From Myxococcales bacterium (GTDB lineage Bacteria > Myxococcota_A > Polyangia > Polyangiales > Polyangiaceae), in contig JADKKK010000009.1 of NCBI GenBank assembly GCA_016720545.1, forward strand, positions 186,001 to 250,000: a stretch of DNA of 64,000 bases, in the 5' to 3' direction. Below, piece after piece: positions 42,199-51,187 of this stretch; within the stretch, counting starts at the first letter, position 1; every line of letters starts with the position of its first letter. Below the pieces are notes generated by a model that had not been told where the DNA came from, made no database searches, and worked only from the letters and a program-made list of their open reading frames with translations. A program made the position numbers and the translations under genes.

Positions 42199-43416
42199 AT
42201 GACCGACCCGCATTCGCAAGTCGCGCCCGCGGCGCCGTCCGAGCGCCCCCTCGAGCGCCCCCCGCCCAAGGCGCCCGCGTCCCGCATCGCCGCGTTCGCG
42301 CGCGCGCTCGCGCTGGCCCTCGTGGTGCTGGCGGCGCTCGCCTACCGCCCGGCGGCGCACCACGCCGACGCCGCGCAGCTCCTCACCCGCTTCTCCGACT
42401 CGAACGCCCGCGTCGAAGGCCTCGACGAGCAAGAGACCTTCGTCCCGACCCCGCGAGGGCCGGTGCGTGCGCGCGTGTTCGCCCCGCGGGCCCGGGCGGC
42501 GTTGCCCGGCGTGGTCCTCGTGCACGGCGTGCACTACAAGGGCATCGACGAGTCGCGCATCCTGCGCTTCGCGCGCGCCGTCGCGGACACCGGCGTGGTC
42601 GTGATGCTGCCGGAGATCTCCGAGCTCGCGGACTACCACGTAGACCCCCGATCCATCGACACGGTCGGCGCGGCCCTGCGTGAGCTGTCGCGCCGCACGT
42701 CGCGCGGGCGCGTCGGACTCATGGGCATGAGCTTCGGCGGCGGGATCGCGCTCCTCACCGCGGCCGATCCGCGCTTCGCGGAGCACGTCGGGTTCGTCGT
42801 GGCGGTCGGCGCGCACGACGATCTCGGGCGGATCCTGCGCTTCTTCGCCACGGACGCCATCACCCTGCCGGACGGCACCACGCGCACACAAAAGGCGCAC
42901 GGGTACGGGGCGACGGTGCTCGTTTACAACAGCGTGGAGCGCATGTTCGCCGCGCCCGACGTCGCCGAGGCCCGCCTCGCCCTCCGCGACTGGCTGCAGG
43001 AGAAGCGCGACGAGGCGCGGGCCCACGCAGCCAAGACGAGCCCCGCGGCGCGCGAGAAGCTCGCGCGCGTGTTCGACCCCGACGGCGCCTCGCTGCGGCC
43101 GGAGCTGGTCGCGATGCTCGACACCGCGGAGCGCGACCCGGCCAGCCGTGCGGCCGGGCGTGCGGTCTCTCCTCACGGGAACCTCGGCGGCCTGCGCGCG
43201 CCCACCTACCTGCTGCACGGCGAGGGCGACACCGTCATCCCGGCGTCCGAGACGCGCTGGCTCGAAGGCCAGGTGCCCCCGGGGCTCCTGCGGCAGGCCC
43301 TCGTGAGCCCCGCCATCCAGCACGTCGAGGTGCACGGGGAGCCCACCGCGCGCGAGAAGTGGGACCTCGTCCACTTCATGGGGGAGGTCCTCGGCGACGC
43401 CCACGGGATGAGGTGA
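42199..43416 (+). CDS. Membrane-anchored alpha/beta hydrolase
   Basis: A 405-residue protein. A Pro-rich N-terminus and one hydrophobic helix (ALALALVVLAALAYRPA, about residues 35-52) precede an alpha/beta-hydrolase domain. The nucleophile elbow is GLMGMSFGGGIAL, the oxyanion region VVLVHGVHYKGI, and a late acid/His pair appears in GEGDTVIPASE and DLVHFMGEVLG. Substrate unknown; dienelactone-hydrolase-like or esterase activity is possible. The ATG at 42199 is chosen; an in-frame GTG at 42184 and further upstream frame are possible. It converges with the ribosomal protein genes. Confidence 0.8.
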   Translation: MTDPHSQVAPAAPSERPLERPPPKAPASRIAAFARALALALVVLAALAYRPAAHHADAAQLLTRFSDSNARVEGLDEQETFVPTPRGPVRARVFAPRARAALPGVVLVHGVHYKGIDESRILRFARAVADTGVVVMLPEISELADYHVDPRSIDTVGAALRELSRRTSRGRVGLMGMSFGGGIALLTAADPRFAEHVGFVVAVGAHDDLGRILRFFATDAITLPDGTTRTQKAHGYGATVLVYNSVERMFAAPDVAEARLALRDWLQEKRDEARAHAAKTSPAAREKLARVFDPDGASLRPELVAMLDTAERDPASRAAGRAVSPHGNLGGLRAPTYLLHGEGDTVIPASETRWLEGQVPPGLLRQALVSPAIQHVEVHGEPTAREKWDLVHFMGEVLGDAHGMR

Positions 43417-43453
43417 TCTTCACGCCAGGGCACGCGTCAGGGCACAAAGAAGC

Positions 43454-43488
43454 CGAAGCCTCGCGTCCCGGGTGGGAGCGAGGCTTCG
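43454..43488 (-). terminator. Hairpin terminator after rplT
   Basis: A perfect 11-bp stem (CGAAGCCTCGC at 43454-43464 with its complement at 43478-43488) closes a 13-base loop. On the minus strand it is followed by GCTTCTTTGT, a modest T-rich tail. It lies 29 bases after the rplT stop and in the convergent gap with the hydrolase gene, so it may serve both. Confidence 0.65.
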
Positions 43489-43516
43489 CTGTGGTGCTTG
43501 GCGGGGGCGTGCGTCG

Positions 43517-43873
43517 TCAGGCCTTGGCGGTGGCCGCGGACTTGACGATCTGCTCGAAGCCCTTGGGGTCGACGATCGCGATGTCGGACAGCACCTTGCG
43601 GTCGAGGCCGATGTTCGCGATCTTCAGGCCGTGCATGAGGCGCGAGTAGCTCGTTCCGCTCGTGCGAGCCGCGGCGTTGATGCGCGCGATCCACAGGCGG
43701 CGGAAGTCGCGCTTCTTGCGCTTGCGGTGGGCGTACGCGTACACCCAGGCCTTCATCACGACCTCCTTCGCATACGCGAAGAGGCGCGAGCGGGCGCTAT
43801 GGAAGCCCGAAGCGTGCTTCAGAATACGGTTGCGGCGGCGACGCGCCTTGAATCCTCGTTTTGCGCGGGGCAT
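43517..43873 (-). CDS. rplT: Ribosomal protein bL20
   Basis: A 118-residue bL20, recognised from MPRAKRGFKARRRRNRILK and RDFRRLWIARINAAAR. It is needed for early 50S assembly. It is read 13 bases after rpmI. In many bacteria rplT is preceded by infC and rpmI and controlled by L20 binding; here infC is not next to them, so autoregulation may differ or act on the rpmI leader. Confidence 0.97.
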   Translation of the reverse strand: MPRAKRGFKARRRRNRILKHASGFHSARSRLFAYAKEVVMKAWVYAYAHRKRKKRDFRRLWIARINAAARTSGTSYSRLMHGLKIANIGLDRKVLSDIAIVDPKGFEQIVKSAATAKA

Positions 43874-43886
43874 GGGCTATCTCCGT

Positions 43887-44084
43887 TCAGCCGTAGGGGA
43901 TGAGACGCTTGATGTGCTTCTCGAGCGTCTTGTCGACCATGTCGTTGTTGCGGAGGCGGCGAATGCGCTTGCGCGATTTCTCCTGCATTCCGTGGTTCCC
44001 GCCCTGCTTGGAACGGCGGACGCGGCCGGAGCCGGTCACTTTGAACCGCTTTGCGGCGGTCTTGCGGGTTTTCATCTTGGGCAT
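43887..44084 (-). CDS. rpmI: Ribosomal protein bL35
   Basis: A 65-residue bL35: MPKMKTRKTAAKRFKVTGSG, then RSKQGGNHGMQEKSRKRIR and a C-terminal KRLIPYG. It is the first gene of the rpmI-rplT pair, with a promoter about 90 bases upstream. The usual upstream gene infC is missing; the amidase gene lies divergently instead. Confidence 0.97.
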   Translation of the reverse strand: MPKMKTRKTAAKRFKVTGSGRVRRSKQGGNHGMQEKSRKRIRRLRNNDMVDKTLEKHIKRLIPYG

Positions 44085-44176
44085 TGTGTGCTCCGTGTTC
44101 GCTCCGGACCAAGGCAGCCCCCCACCACAATGACGGTCGAGGGCTTTTTGCCTTCCGGAAGCGGGAAGGGACGGGC

Positions 44177-44205
44177 GTTATCGCCGACGATAGGGCTCCT
44201 GTCAA
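44177..44205 (-). promoter_or_regulatory. Sigma70-type promoter of rpmI-rplT
   Basis: On the minus strand TTGACA (44200-44205), a 17-base spacer and GATAAC (44177-44182) form a near-consensus promoter. The start of transcription would lie near 44170, giving an ~85-base leader to rpmI at 44084. The leader can form a small hairpin (GCTTCCGGAAGGC), but I see no L20-like mimic with confidence. Confidence 0.68.
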
Positions 44206-44313
44206 GGGCCGGCGTGGAGGAGATCGGGTCTTTTCGCGCCGATCGGACCTGCCTCCGCAAAGCACCAGGCTCCACGGTAGCGGCCCGAGCGAGGTCGAAG
44301 TAGGGATAGGGGC

Positions 44314-45801
44314 GTGACCCCCGAAGAATACCTCACCTACGACGCCATCTCCCTCGCCGAGCTTGTCCGCACCAAGAAGGCCTCGCCCCGCGAGCTGCTC
44401 GACGCGTCGCTCGCGGTGATCGACCGCCACGACCCCAAGGTGAACGCGGTCATCCACCGGCTCGACGGCGCGGCCCGCGCCCAGGCCGAGACCGTGAGCC
44501 AGGGCGCCTTCGCGGGGGTTCCCTTTTTGGTCAAGGATCTTGACGGAACCCTCGCGAACGCCCCGTGGAACGCGGGCTCGAAATCGCTCCGTGGCTACGT
44601 CGCGCCGGGCGACTCCGAGCTCATCGCGCGCTACCGCCGGGCGGGCCTCGTCTTCGTGGGCAAGACGAACACCCCCGAGTTCGGCCTGCTCGCGATCACC
44701 GAGCCCGAGCTCCACGGCGCCACCCGCAACCCTTGGAACCTCGACCACGTGCCCGGCGGCTCGTCCGGTGGCTCGGCGGCCGCGGTCGCGTACGGGGCCG
44801 TGCCCGTGGCCCACGCGGGCGACGGCGGAGGTTCCATCCGCATCCCCGCCTCGGCCTGCGGGCTCTTCGGCCTGAAGCCCACCCGCGGCCGCATGCCGCT
44901 CGGTCCGGGCAAGGGGGAGGGCTGGCACGGCTTCGTCGTGCCTCACGTGCTCTCTCGCACCGTGCGTGACAGCGCCGCGTTCCTCGACGCGACCCACGGC
45001 CCCGACGTCGGCGCCCCCTACGTCGCGCCGGCCCCGCGCGGGACCTTCCTCGGCGCGGTCACTCAGTCGTTGAAAGCCCCCGCGAAGCTCCGTGTGGGCT
45101 TCACGGCCCGCTCCCTGCTCGGCGAGCACACCCACCCCGAGTGCAAGCAGGCCCTCTCCGCCGCGATGGAGCTCTGCGCCTCGCTCGGGCACGAGGTCGT
45201 CGAGGTCGACGTCCCCGTCGATCGCGACGCCGTGCGCGTCGCCTACCTCACGATCGTCGCGGCGGGCGCGGCGTTCGCCGTGGAAGACGCGGGGCGCATC
45301 GCGAAGCGCGAGGTCGGCGCCGACGACTTCGAGGCCACCACCTGGTTTCTGGCGCAGGTCGGCCGCGCGCTCTCTGCCCTGGACCTCGAGCGGGCCCGGG
45401 CCACCGTCGCCTGCGTGCAGCGGCAGATCGGCGCCCTGTTCGAGTCGCTGGACGTGCTGTCGACGCCCACGCTCGCGTACCCGCCGGCCAAGATCGGCGA
45501 GCTCGCCCCGAAGCCCGCGGAGCGCGTCGCCCTCCGCGCGCTGCGCGCCGTGCCGGCCAAGCCGGTGCTGGAGCGGGCCCTCTTCGAGCTCGCGAAGAAC
45601 GCCCTGGAGCGCACGCCGAACACCATGCTCTTCAACATGACGGGCCAGCCCGCGATGAGCGTCCCGCTCCACTGGGGGGCCGGCTCGTTGCCTATCGGCG
45701 TGCAGTTCGTGGGCAAGTTCGGGGACGAAGAGACCCTCCTTGGGCTCGCCGGCCAGCTCGAGGTCGCGTCGCCGTGGAGTGCGCGTCGCCCCTTCAGCTG
45801 A
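44314..45801 (+). CDS. Amidase (amidase signature family)
   Basis: A 495-residue amidase with the Ser-cisSer-Lys catalytic triad: Lys in PFLVKDLDG (about 72), the Gly/Ser-rich signature PGGSSGGSAAAVA (~148-160) and the nucleophile in DGGGSIRIPAS (~173-178). It belongs to the group of GatA-like, non-tRNA amidases; no gatB or gatC is present. The substrate could be an aliphatic amide or cyclic dimer (6-aminohexanoate hydrolase-like); this is not decided by sequence. It starts at GTG 44314, divergent from rpmI. No signal peptide is visible. Confidence 0.92.
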   Translation: MTPEEYLTYDAISLAELVRTKKASPRELLDASLAVIDRHDPKVNAVIHRLDGAARAQAETVSQGAFAGVPFLVKDLDGTLANAPWNAGSKSLRGYVAPGDSELIARYRRAGLVFVGKTNTPEFGLLAITEPELHGATRNPWNLDHVPGGSSGGSAAAVAYGAVPVAHAGDGGGSIRIPASACGLFGLKPTRGRMPLGPGKGEGWHGFVVPHVLSRTVRDSAAFLDATHGPDVGAPYVAPAPRGTFLGAVTQSLKAPAKLRVGFTARSLLGEHTHPECKQALSAAMELCASLGHEVVEVDVPVDRDAVRVAYLTIVAAGAAFAVEDAGRIAKREVGADDFEATTWFLAQVGRALSALDLERARATVACVQRQIGALFESLDVLSTPTLAYPPAKIGELAPKPAERVALRALRAVPAKPVLERALFELAKNALERTPNTMLFNMTGQPAMSVPLHWGAGSLPIGVQFVGKFGDEETLLGLAGQLEVASPWSARRPFS

Positions 45802-45918
45802 GCTGCTGAGCTTCCACCGCACCACGTGAGCGGGACGCCGCGCGCCATCCTCTTGGCCCACGGGCGGCGCGCCTGCCATCATGCTACTCTCCGCGTGGCC
45901 TCCCGCGCGCCCGCTGCC

Positions 45919-48012
45919 ATGCCTCTCCGCTCCCCCCACGACGCTCCGTTGCAGGCCTCGTCGTCGCCCGCGCCGCGACGGCGTGGCCCGCGCGCGCTCG
46001 TCGTCGCCGCCTGGCTCGCGGCGGGCTGCGGCACCGTCGGCGGGGTGCCCACCGACCCGCCCGACGCGTCGGACGCCTCGGCGGAGGCGGGCGAGATCCC
46101 CGACGCCGCCTCGATCGACCAGGCCTCGCCGGACGCCGCGGACGCGCCCGCGCAGCCGCTCGACGGTGGCCCCGACGCGCGCGACGCGAGCGGGTGCACC
46201 AAGCCGGCCGACTGCCCCTCGAGCGTATGCGTCCTCGCCACCGGGGTCTGTGCGCCCGCGGCGTGCGGCGACCTGACGAAGAACCAAGACGAGACCGACA
46301 TCGACTGCGGCGGCGCGGTCTGTCCGGCGTGCGGGTCGTTTCGAAAGTGTGTGCTCGCCTCGGACTGCCAGTCGGGCGTGTGCACCGGCAGCGTCTGCCA
46401 ACCTCCGAGCTGCACCGACGGCGTCACGAACGGGGCCGAGACGGGCACCGACTGCGGCGGCGGCCTCTGCGCGAAGTGCGCCGACGGGCAACCCTGCGGG
46501 GACGCGGCCGACTGCCAGAGCGACGTGTGCGTCGCTGGCGTGTGTGCGAAGGACACGTGCTCCGACGGCGCGAAGAACGGCACGGACACCGACGTCGACT
46601 GCGGCGGGGCAGCCTGCCCGCGCTGCGAGGTCGGACTCATGTGCTTGACCGACGCCGACTGCGTGAGCGACTCGTGCGCCGATCGCGGCATGGGGCTCCG
46701 GTGCCAGCCGCCGAGCTGCGCAGACGGCGAGCAAAACGGCGCCGAGACCGACGTGGACTGCGGCGGGCCTTCGTGCAGCCCGTGCGTCCGCGGCGCGCGG
46801 TGCCTCGTCGGCGCCGACTGCGTGAGCGGCGGCTGCAACTTCGCGTCGGTGTGCTCGGCCGGGCGGAGCTGCACGGCGCACTACGGGGGCAACACCTGCG
46901 GGACCGGCGGCGTCGGCGGCGTCGGCCCTGAGCTGTGGGAAGACTGCTGCGTCTCGTCGCCCGTCACCCTCCCGAGCGGCGCGACCGCGCAGGTCGACAA
47001 GTACCCCGTCACCTCGGGGCGCATGCGCGCCTTCCTCACGTCGATCGGGTACAACGTGCGCGGGTTCGTCGCGAGCGCGCGCGCAGCCGGCGCCATCCCC
47101 ACGCTGCCCAGCGATCCGACGGTGCCCGTGCTCGCGCCGCAGTGGGATCGCTACCTGCCCACGAGCTTCGGCGGGGACTCGAACTTCGGCGAGCTGTCGG
47201 GTTGCGCCGAGCGCGACTGCTTGCCGCTCGGCAGCTCGAGCTGCACGTGCCAGCCGGGCACGTCGTTCCGCGGGATCTATACGGCCGCCTCGCGCCACAT
47301 CGGCGGCTTCATCTTCCAGGGCAACGCCCAGTCGCAGACCGGCTGCTTCGTAGGGGGCCCGGGCACGCACTCGTTCCGCTTCCCGAACGGCGCCCAAGAC
47401 GGGCCCCCGCCCGAGGCGGCCCAAGACATCTACGACACGAAGGCCATGAACTGCGTCGACTACCTGGTCGGGCAGGCCTTCTGCGTGTGGGACGGTGGGC
47501 GCCTCGCGACCGCCGAGGAGTGGCGCGCGGCATGGGGACCCGGTCCGCTGCCCTGGTCGGCGACCGATCCTCGCGTGCCCGTCGCGCCCCAAGACCGTGG
47601 CCTGCCGCTCGGGCGAGGAGATCAGACCTATTGGGGGTGCCGCTTCCCGTGGGCGACCGACGCGTCGCATCCGTCGTGCGCGCTCACCTGGGACCCCACG
47701 CAGCGCTCCATCGAGCTCGCCGCCTACCAGTTCACGTACGAGTACCCCAAGCTGGTGGCGTCCGACTACATCGTGTTCCTGCCCATCCCCGGCCGGACCC
47801 GCGGTCGCGGCCCGTCGGGGCACTCCGACCTCGTCGGTGGCATGCTCGAGATGACCTCCGACGTCACCTTCAACGCGAGCCCCTACGAGGCCCGCCATGG
47901 GTGGACGGGAGGCGGCTCGTGGGACGCTGGCCCGTACGATCCGGCGTCGTCGTTCGCGACCATGCTCCTGAACAAAACCTCGCGCCTCGGCCTCCGTTGC
48001 GCGAGGCCGTAG
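45919..48012 (+). CDS. Cys-rich lipoprotein with FGE-sulfatase-like domain
   Basis: A 697-residue protein; ATG 45919 gives a lipobox LAAGC after a Pro/Arg-rich lead, and an in-frame ATG at 45826 would add 31 residues. An acidic Asp/Ala linker is followed by four Cys-rich repeats of the form C.DG..NG.ETD.DCGG..C..C (about 45-300), as in myxobacterial surface proteins. The C-terminal ~300 residues match the formylglycine-generating enzyme/sulfatase-modifying fold: VDKYPVTSGRMRAF, GGRLATAEEWRAAW, GGMLEMTSDV, GGSWDAGP and LGLRCARP. Whether it is catalytic is unclear, because the FGE active-site cysteines are not evident. Surface attachment is likely. Confidence 0.82.
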   Translation: MPLRSPHDAPLQASSSPAPRRRGPRALVVAAWLAAGCGTVGGVPTDPPDASDASAEAGEIPDAASIDQASPDAADAPAQPLDGGPDARDASGCTKPADCPSSVCVLATGVCAPAACGDLTKNQDETDIDCGGAVCPACGSFRKCVLASDCQSGVCTGSVCQPPSCTDGVTNGAETGTDCGGGLCAKCADGQPCGDAADCQSDVCVAGVCAKDTCSDGAKNGTDTDVDCGGAACPRCEVGLMCLTDADCVSDSCADRGMGLRCQPPSCADGEQNGAETDVDCGGPSCSPCVRGARCLVGADCVSGGCNFASVCSAGRSCTAHYGGNTCGTGGVGGVGPELWEDCCVSSPVTLPSGATAQVDKYPVTSGRMRAFLTSIGYNVRGFVASARAAGAIPTLPSDPTVPVLAPQWDRYLPTSFGGDSNFGELSGCAERDCLPLGSSSCTCQPGTSFRGIYTAASRHIGGFIFQGNAQSQTGCFVGGPGTHSFRFPNGAQDGPPPEAAQDIYDTKAMNCVDYLVGQAFCVWDGGRLATAEEWRAAWGPGPLPWSATDPRVPVAPQDRGLPLGRGDQTYWGCRFPWATDASHPSCALTWDPTQRSIELAAYQFTYEYPKLVASDYIVFLPIPGRTRGRGPSGHSDLVGGMLEMTSDVTFNASPYEARHGWTGGGSWDAGPYDPASSFATMLLNKTSRLGLRCARP

Positions 48013-48065
48013 CGAGACGCGCGCCGCGAGCTCAGCCCAAGGTTCGGAGCCGTTGGGCGGAAGCG

Positions 48066-48251
48066 CCGCGCGGTGGAGGCGGCGGTTTGCGCTCAGGGGA
48101 CAGTGGTTTCGGGTGTGACCGCGCGAGAACGCCGACCCTCGAACATGAGTATCCTCCCACCGCCGCCGAAGACGGGACACCCCCTCGCTCCCTTGTGGCG
48201 AAAGGCCGAGCCGCGCGACTTCTGGAAGGGATCACGCTTCCAGGAGACTAG
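48066..48251. repeat. MITE-like repeat, copy 3 (truncated)
   Basis: A 186-bp partial copy in the same orientation as copy 2. It matches from CCGCGCGGTGGAGG to the right end, which reads CTTCCAGGAGACTAG; the terminal base after CCAG is A where the other copies have G, one of few differences. The other half of the element, including one terminal repeat, is missing. The CTAG at 48248-48251 contains the stop codon of the epimerase gene. Confidence 0.78.
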
Positions 48252-49195
48252 CTCGTGAACGTCTTGAAGGCGGCGAACGTCTTGGCGAGGCCGTCGCGGA
48301 CCTTGATCTTCGGCTCGTAGCCGATGAGCTCGCGGGCCGCCTCGATCGACGCGAGCGAGTCGCGGACGTCGCCCACCCGCGGCGCGCGGTAGTCGGCCTC
48401 GATCGTGTAGCCGGCCTCGGCGCCGATGTGCTCGAGGAGCTGGTTCAGCGAGATACGCTCGCCGCAGGCGATGTTCACGACCTGCCCCTCGAGCTTGTTC
48501 GAGGTGTTCGCCGCGAGGAGGTTCGCCCCCACGGTGTTCTCGATGTAGCAGAAGTCGCGGGTCTGCTCCCCGTCGCCGTGGACGATCGGGCGGGTCTTGC
48601 GGATCGCCGCGGTGATGAAGTTCGGGATGACGGCGGCGTATTGGCTGGTCGGATCTTGCCGCGCGCCGAACACGTTGAAGTAGCGCAAGCTCAGCGTCTC
48701 GAGGCCGTAGAGCGCGGCGCTCACGCGCAGGATGTGCTCGCACGTCAGCTTGGACACGGCGTACGGCGAGCGCGGCGAGGGCGCCATCGTCTCGATCTTC
48801 GGCAGGGTCGGCGTGTCGCCGTACGCGGATGAGCTGGCGGCGAACATGATGCGGCGGACGCCCTTGTGGCGGGCGAGATCGCAGAGCACCGTCGTGCCCT
48901 GTACGCCCACCATCATCGAGAGCTGCGGCGTGTCGACGGAGCGCGCGACCGAGGGGATGGCGGCCTGGTGGAAGACGATCTTGATGCCGTCGAGCGCCCT
49001 CGCCATCGCCTCGGGATCGACGATGGAACCCTCGATGAGCTCCCAGTCACCCTTCAGCGACTCGAGGTTCTGCCGGCGCCCGGTGGCGAAATCGTCAATG
49101 ATCCTTACCTTTTCCCCCGCCGCGAGCAGCGCCTCCGCGATGGAAGACCCGATGAACCCCGCCCCGCCCGTCACTAGATGCGTCGCCTTCGCCAT
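48248..49195 (-). CDS. NAD-dependent nucleotide-sugar epimerase (WbpP-like)
   Basis: A 315-residue short-chain-type epimerase: NAD motif LVTGGAGFIGSSIAEALL, SSSAYGD, and the catalytic SPYAVSK (Tyr/Lys). LRYFNVFGARQDPTSQYA closely resembles UDP-GlcNAc 4-epimerases WbpP/TviC, so UDP-sugar epimerisation for surface polysaccharide is the best guess. ATG 49195 is chosen. It is divergent from the Wzz gene. The TAG stop is inside the CTAG of repeat copy 3. Confidence 0.88.
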   Translation of the reverse strand: MAKATHLVTGGAGFIGSSIAEALLAAGEKVRIIDDFATGRRQNLESLKGDWELIEGSIVDPEAMARALDGIKIVFHQAAIPSVARSVDTPQLSMMVGVQGTTVLCDLARHKGVRRIMFAASSSAYGDTPTLPKIETMAPSPRSPYAVSKLTCEHILRVSAALYGLETLSLRYFNVFGARQDPTSQYAAVIPNFITAAIRKTRPIVHGDGEQTRDFCYIENTVGANLLAANTSNKLEGQVVNIACGERISLNQLLEHIGAEAGYTIEADYRAPRVGDVRDSLASIEAARELIGYEPKIKVRDGLAKTFAAFKTFTS

Positions 49196-49278
49196 GGCGC
49201 ATCTAACCACGGGGAGGGCGTGCTTTGCCCCATAATTTCGCGATTCTCCCGGGCGCACGCCTCGAGCGCATCGGCGCA

Positions 49279-49307
49279 TTGTCGCATTTCGTGGTCACCT
49301 GTATGCT
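49279..49307 (+). promoter_or_regulatory. Sigma70-type promoter of the Wzz/CpsD genes
   Basis: TTGTCG (49279-49284), a 17-base spacer and TATGCT (49302-49307) lie 35 bases before the Wzz start codon. The match is good at 4-5 of 6 positions in each box and the spacing is optimal. Confidence 0.55.
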
Positions 49308-49342
49308 AGTCGGGCTCGAGTGACTCCCTGCCCGCAGAGCCC

Positions 49343-51169
49343 ATGAACCCATCCCCGTATCAGAACTACGGCGCGCCCGGTGGCATGCCCGGGATGCCCG
49401 GCATGCCGCCGATGCCTGGCATGCCCGGGGCTCCGCCAGGCGGTCCGCCGGCGAACGAGCCGTCGACCCGCGATCGCATCAACCGGGCGAAGACGATCGC
49501 GCGCCGCGCTGCGCAGCACTGGATCGTCTCCACGTTGATCTTGCTCGTCGGCGGCGGCCTCTCCATCGTGCTCGCGCTGAACAGCAAGAGCATGTACCGC
49601 TCCGAGGCGATCATCGTGTTTCGCGCGGGCTTCAAGGTCGGCAAGCAAGAGGAGGGGCCCGCCGAGCGCGCCGCGCGCCTCAAGCCGAAGCTCGAAGACT
49701 CGCTGAAGAGCCGCAAACGCCTCGAGCGCATGATCAAGGAGTTCAACCTCTACCCTGACACCATCAAGTCGCAGGGCATCATCACCGCCATCGACGAGAT
49801 GCGCGACAAGTACGTCGGCTTCCGTGGCAAGGACAGCGACAGGTTCGCGATCTCGTTCGAGAACGACTCTCCCGAGATGGCGAAGAAGGTTACGCAGCGG
49901 CTCGCCGAGACCCTCGTCGACGAGTACGGCAAGGAGAGCCTCGGGGTCGTCACGCAGCAGGTGCAGTTCCTCTCCGACCAGGAGACCAAGCTGCTCACAG
50001 AGCTCGAGACCGCGAACCGAGAGCTCACGCAGTTTCTCGCGTCGCACCCGGAGTTCGCCGCGGAGATGAAGAAGGCGGGCGGCATGGCGCCGCAGCCCGG
50101 CATGGGCCTCCCTGGGGGAGCGCCAGCGGGAGGAGCGCGTCCAGGCGGCGGGGTGCCGGTGGTCATGTCGGGCGATCCGGCGTTGAACGCCCTGCTGCGG
50201 CAGCGCCAGCGCATCGAAGCGCAGCTCGCCGCCATCCAGTCCGGCGGCGCCGCCCCGGCGCCGGTCCCTCCCGAGCTCGAGGCGCGGCGCACCCGCGCCG
50301 TGTCGGAGCGCGACGCGGCCCAGAACACCATGAATGAAGCGAACGCGGAGCTCGGCAGGGTCCGATCGAGCGGCGTCAGCGAGGTGCACCCCGACATGCG
50401 CGCCGTGACGGCCAAGGTCACCGCGGCGAAGAACCAGCTGAACGCCGCCGAGGCGCGCGTTCGCGAGATCGACCAGGAGATCCGCACGGCGCAGCAGCAG
50501 TCCACCGTGGCCCCCACGGCGGAGAACATCGACAAGCTGAAGAAGGACCTCGCCCAGACCGACGCGCAGATCGCCGTCGCCAAGAACGCGGGGCTGAAGG
50601 CCGTCGGGGCCGACGCCGGCTCGATCACCGAGCCCGTGGGCGTCGTCGCGCTCGAGACCACGTTCCAGCGCCTCATTCGCCGCACCCAAGAGACCCGCAC
50701 CCAGCTGAACGAGCTGAAGGAGCAGGTCAACAAGGCGCGGCTCGAGCTCGCCAGCGAGCAGAGCAAGTCCTCCGACTCCGTCGACATCGCGGAGGCGGCG
50801 TTCCTCCCCACCAAGCCCTCCAAGGGCGGCAAGAGCAAGGTCGCCATGACCGGCGGGGCCGTCGCGCTCATCATCGCCGTCCTTTACGCGGTCGGCCGCG
50901 TCGCCTTCAGCGATCGAATCATCGACGCAGGGGACATCGAGTCTCTCCAGGTCATCCCAGTGCTCGGCGTGCTGCCAAGAATCCCTGGCGCGGGCGTGGT
51001 CAACGGCGGGGCGGCCGCGGCGGCACCAAGCGGTCCGGGCGGTCCCGGTGGCCCAGGCGGTCCTGGCGGTCCTGGCGGTCCTGGTATGCCCGGTCCGGGC
51101 GCCCAGGGACTCGGGGGCGGGTCTGGGGGTGGGGCTCCGAACCCGGCGGTACAAGGGGGCAGGACGTGA
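49343..51169 (+). CDS. Wzz/GumC-type polysaccharide chain-length/export protein
   Basis: A 608-residue inner-membrane protein. The N-terminal ~40 residues are Pro/Gly/Met-rich (GMPGMPGMPPMPGMPG). A first helix (HWIVSTLILLVGGGLSIVLAL, ~60-80) leads into the Wzz domain (SMYRSEAIIVF), then a long coiled-coil region (~180-500) with a Gly/Pro-rich break, a second helix (KVAMTGGAVALIIAVLYAVG, ~510-530) and a Gly-Pro-rich tail. It controls chain length or export of a surface polysaccharide together with the CpsD-like ATPase downstream. ATG 49343. The tail tandem repeat is listed separately. Confidence 0.87.
   Translation: MNPSPYQNYGAPGGMPGMPGMPPMPGMPGAPPGGPPANEPSTRDRINRAKTIARRAAQHWIVSTLILLVGGGLSIVLALNSKSMYRSEAIIVFRAGFKVGKQEEGPAERAARLKPKLEDSLKSRKRLERMIKEFNLYPDTIKSQGIITAIDEMRDKYVGFRGKDSDRFAISFENDSPEMAKKVTQRLAETLVDEYGKESLGVVTQQVQFLSDQETKLLTELETANRELTQFLASHPEFAAEMKKAGGMAPQPGMGLPGGAPAGGARPGGGVPVVMSGDPALNALLRQRQRIEAQLAAIQSGGAAPAPVPPELEARRTRAVSERDAAQNTMNEANAELGRVRSSGVSEVHPDMRAVTAKVTAAKNQLNAAEARVREIDQEIRTAQQQSTVAPTAENIDKLKKDLAQTDAQIAVAKNAGLKAVGADAGSITEPVGVVALETTFQRLIRRTQETRTQLNELKEQVNKARLELASEQSKSSDSVDIAEAAFLPTKPSKGGKSKVAMTGGAVALIIAVLYAVGRVAFSDRIIDAGDIESLQVIPVLGVLPRIPGAGVVNGGAAAAAPSGPGGPGGPGGPGGPGGPGMPGPGAQGLGGGSGGGAPNPAVQGGRT
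51032..51084 (+). repeat. 9-bp tandem repeat encoding Gly-Gly-Pro
   Basis: Repeats of GGTCC(C/T)GGCGG-type units encode consecutive Gly-Gly-Pro triplets at the Wzz C-terminus. The last three units (GGCGGTCCT) are identical. The length may vary by slippage. Confidence 0.75.
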
Positions 51170-51187
51170 CAGAACGTGGGGTGAACC

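Noticed and set aside
44085..44176. A riboswitch or L20 leader in front of rpmI
   Set aside because: Only a small GCTTCCGGAAGGC hairpin is apparent; it does not resemble the known leader elements closely enough.
43819..48180. A 1453-codon minus-strand open frame across rplT, the amidase and the FGE-like gene
   Set aside because: It lies over several well-supported genes in both directions and has no recognisable domain.
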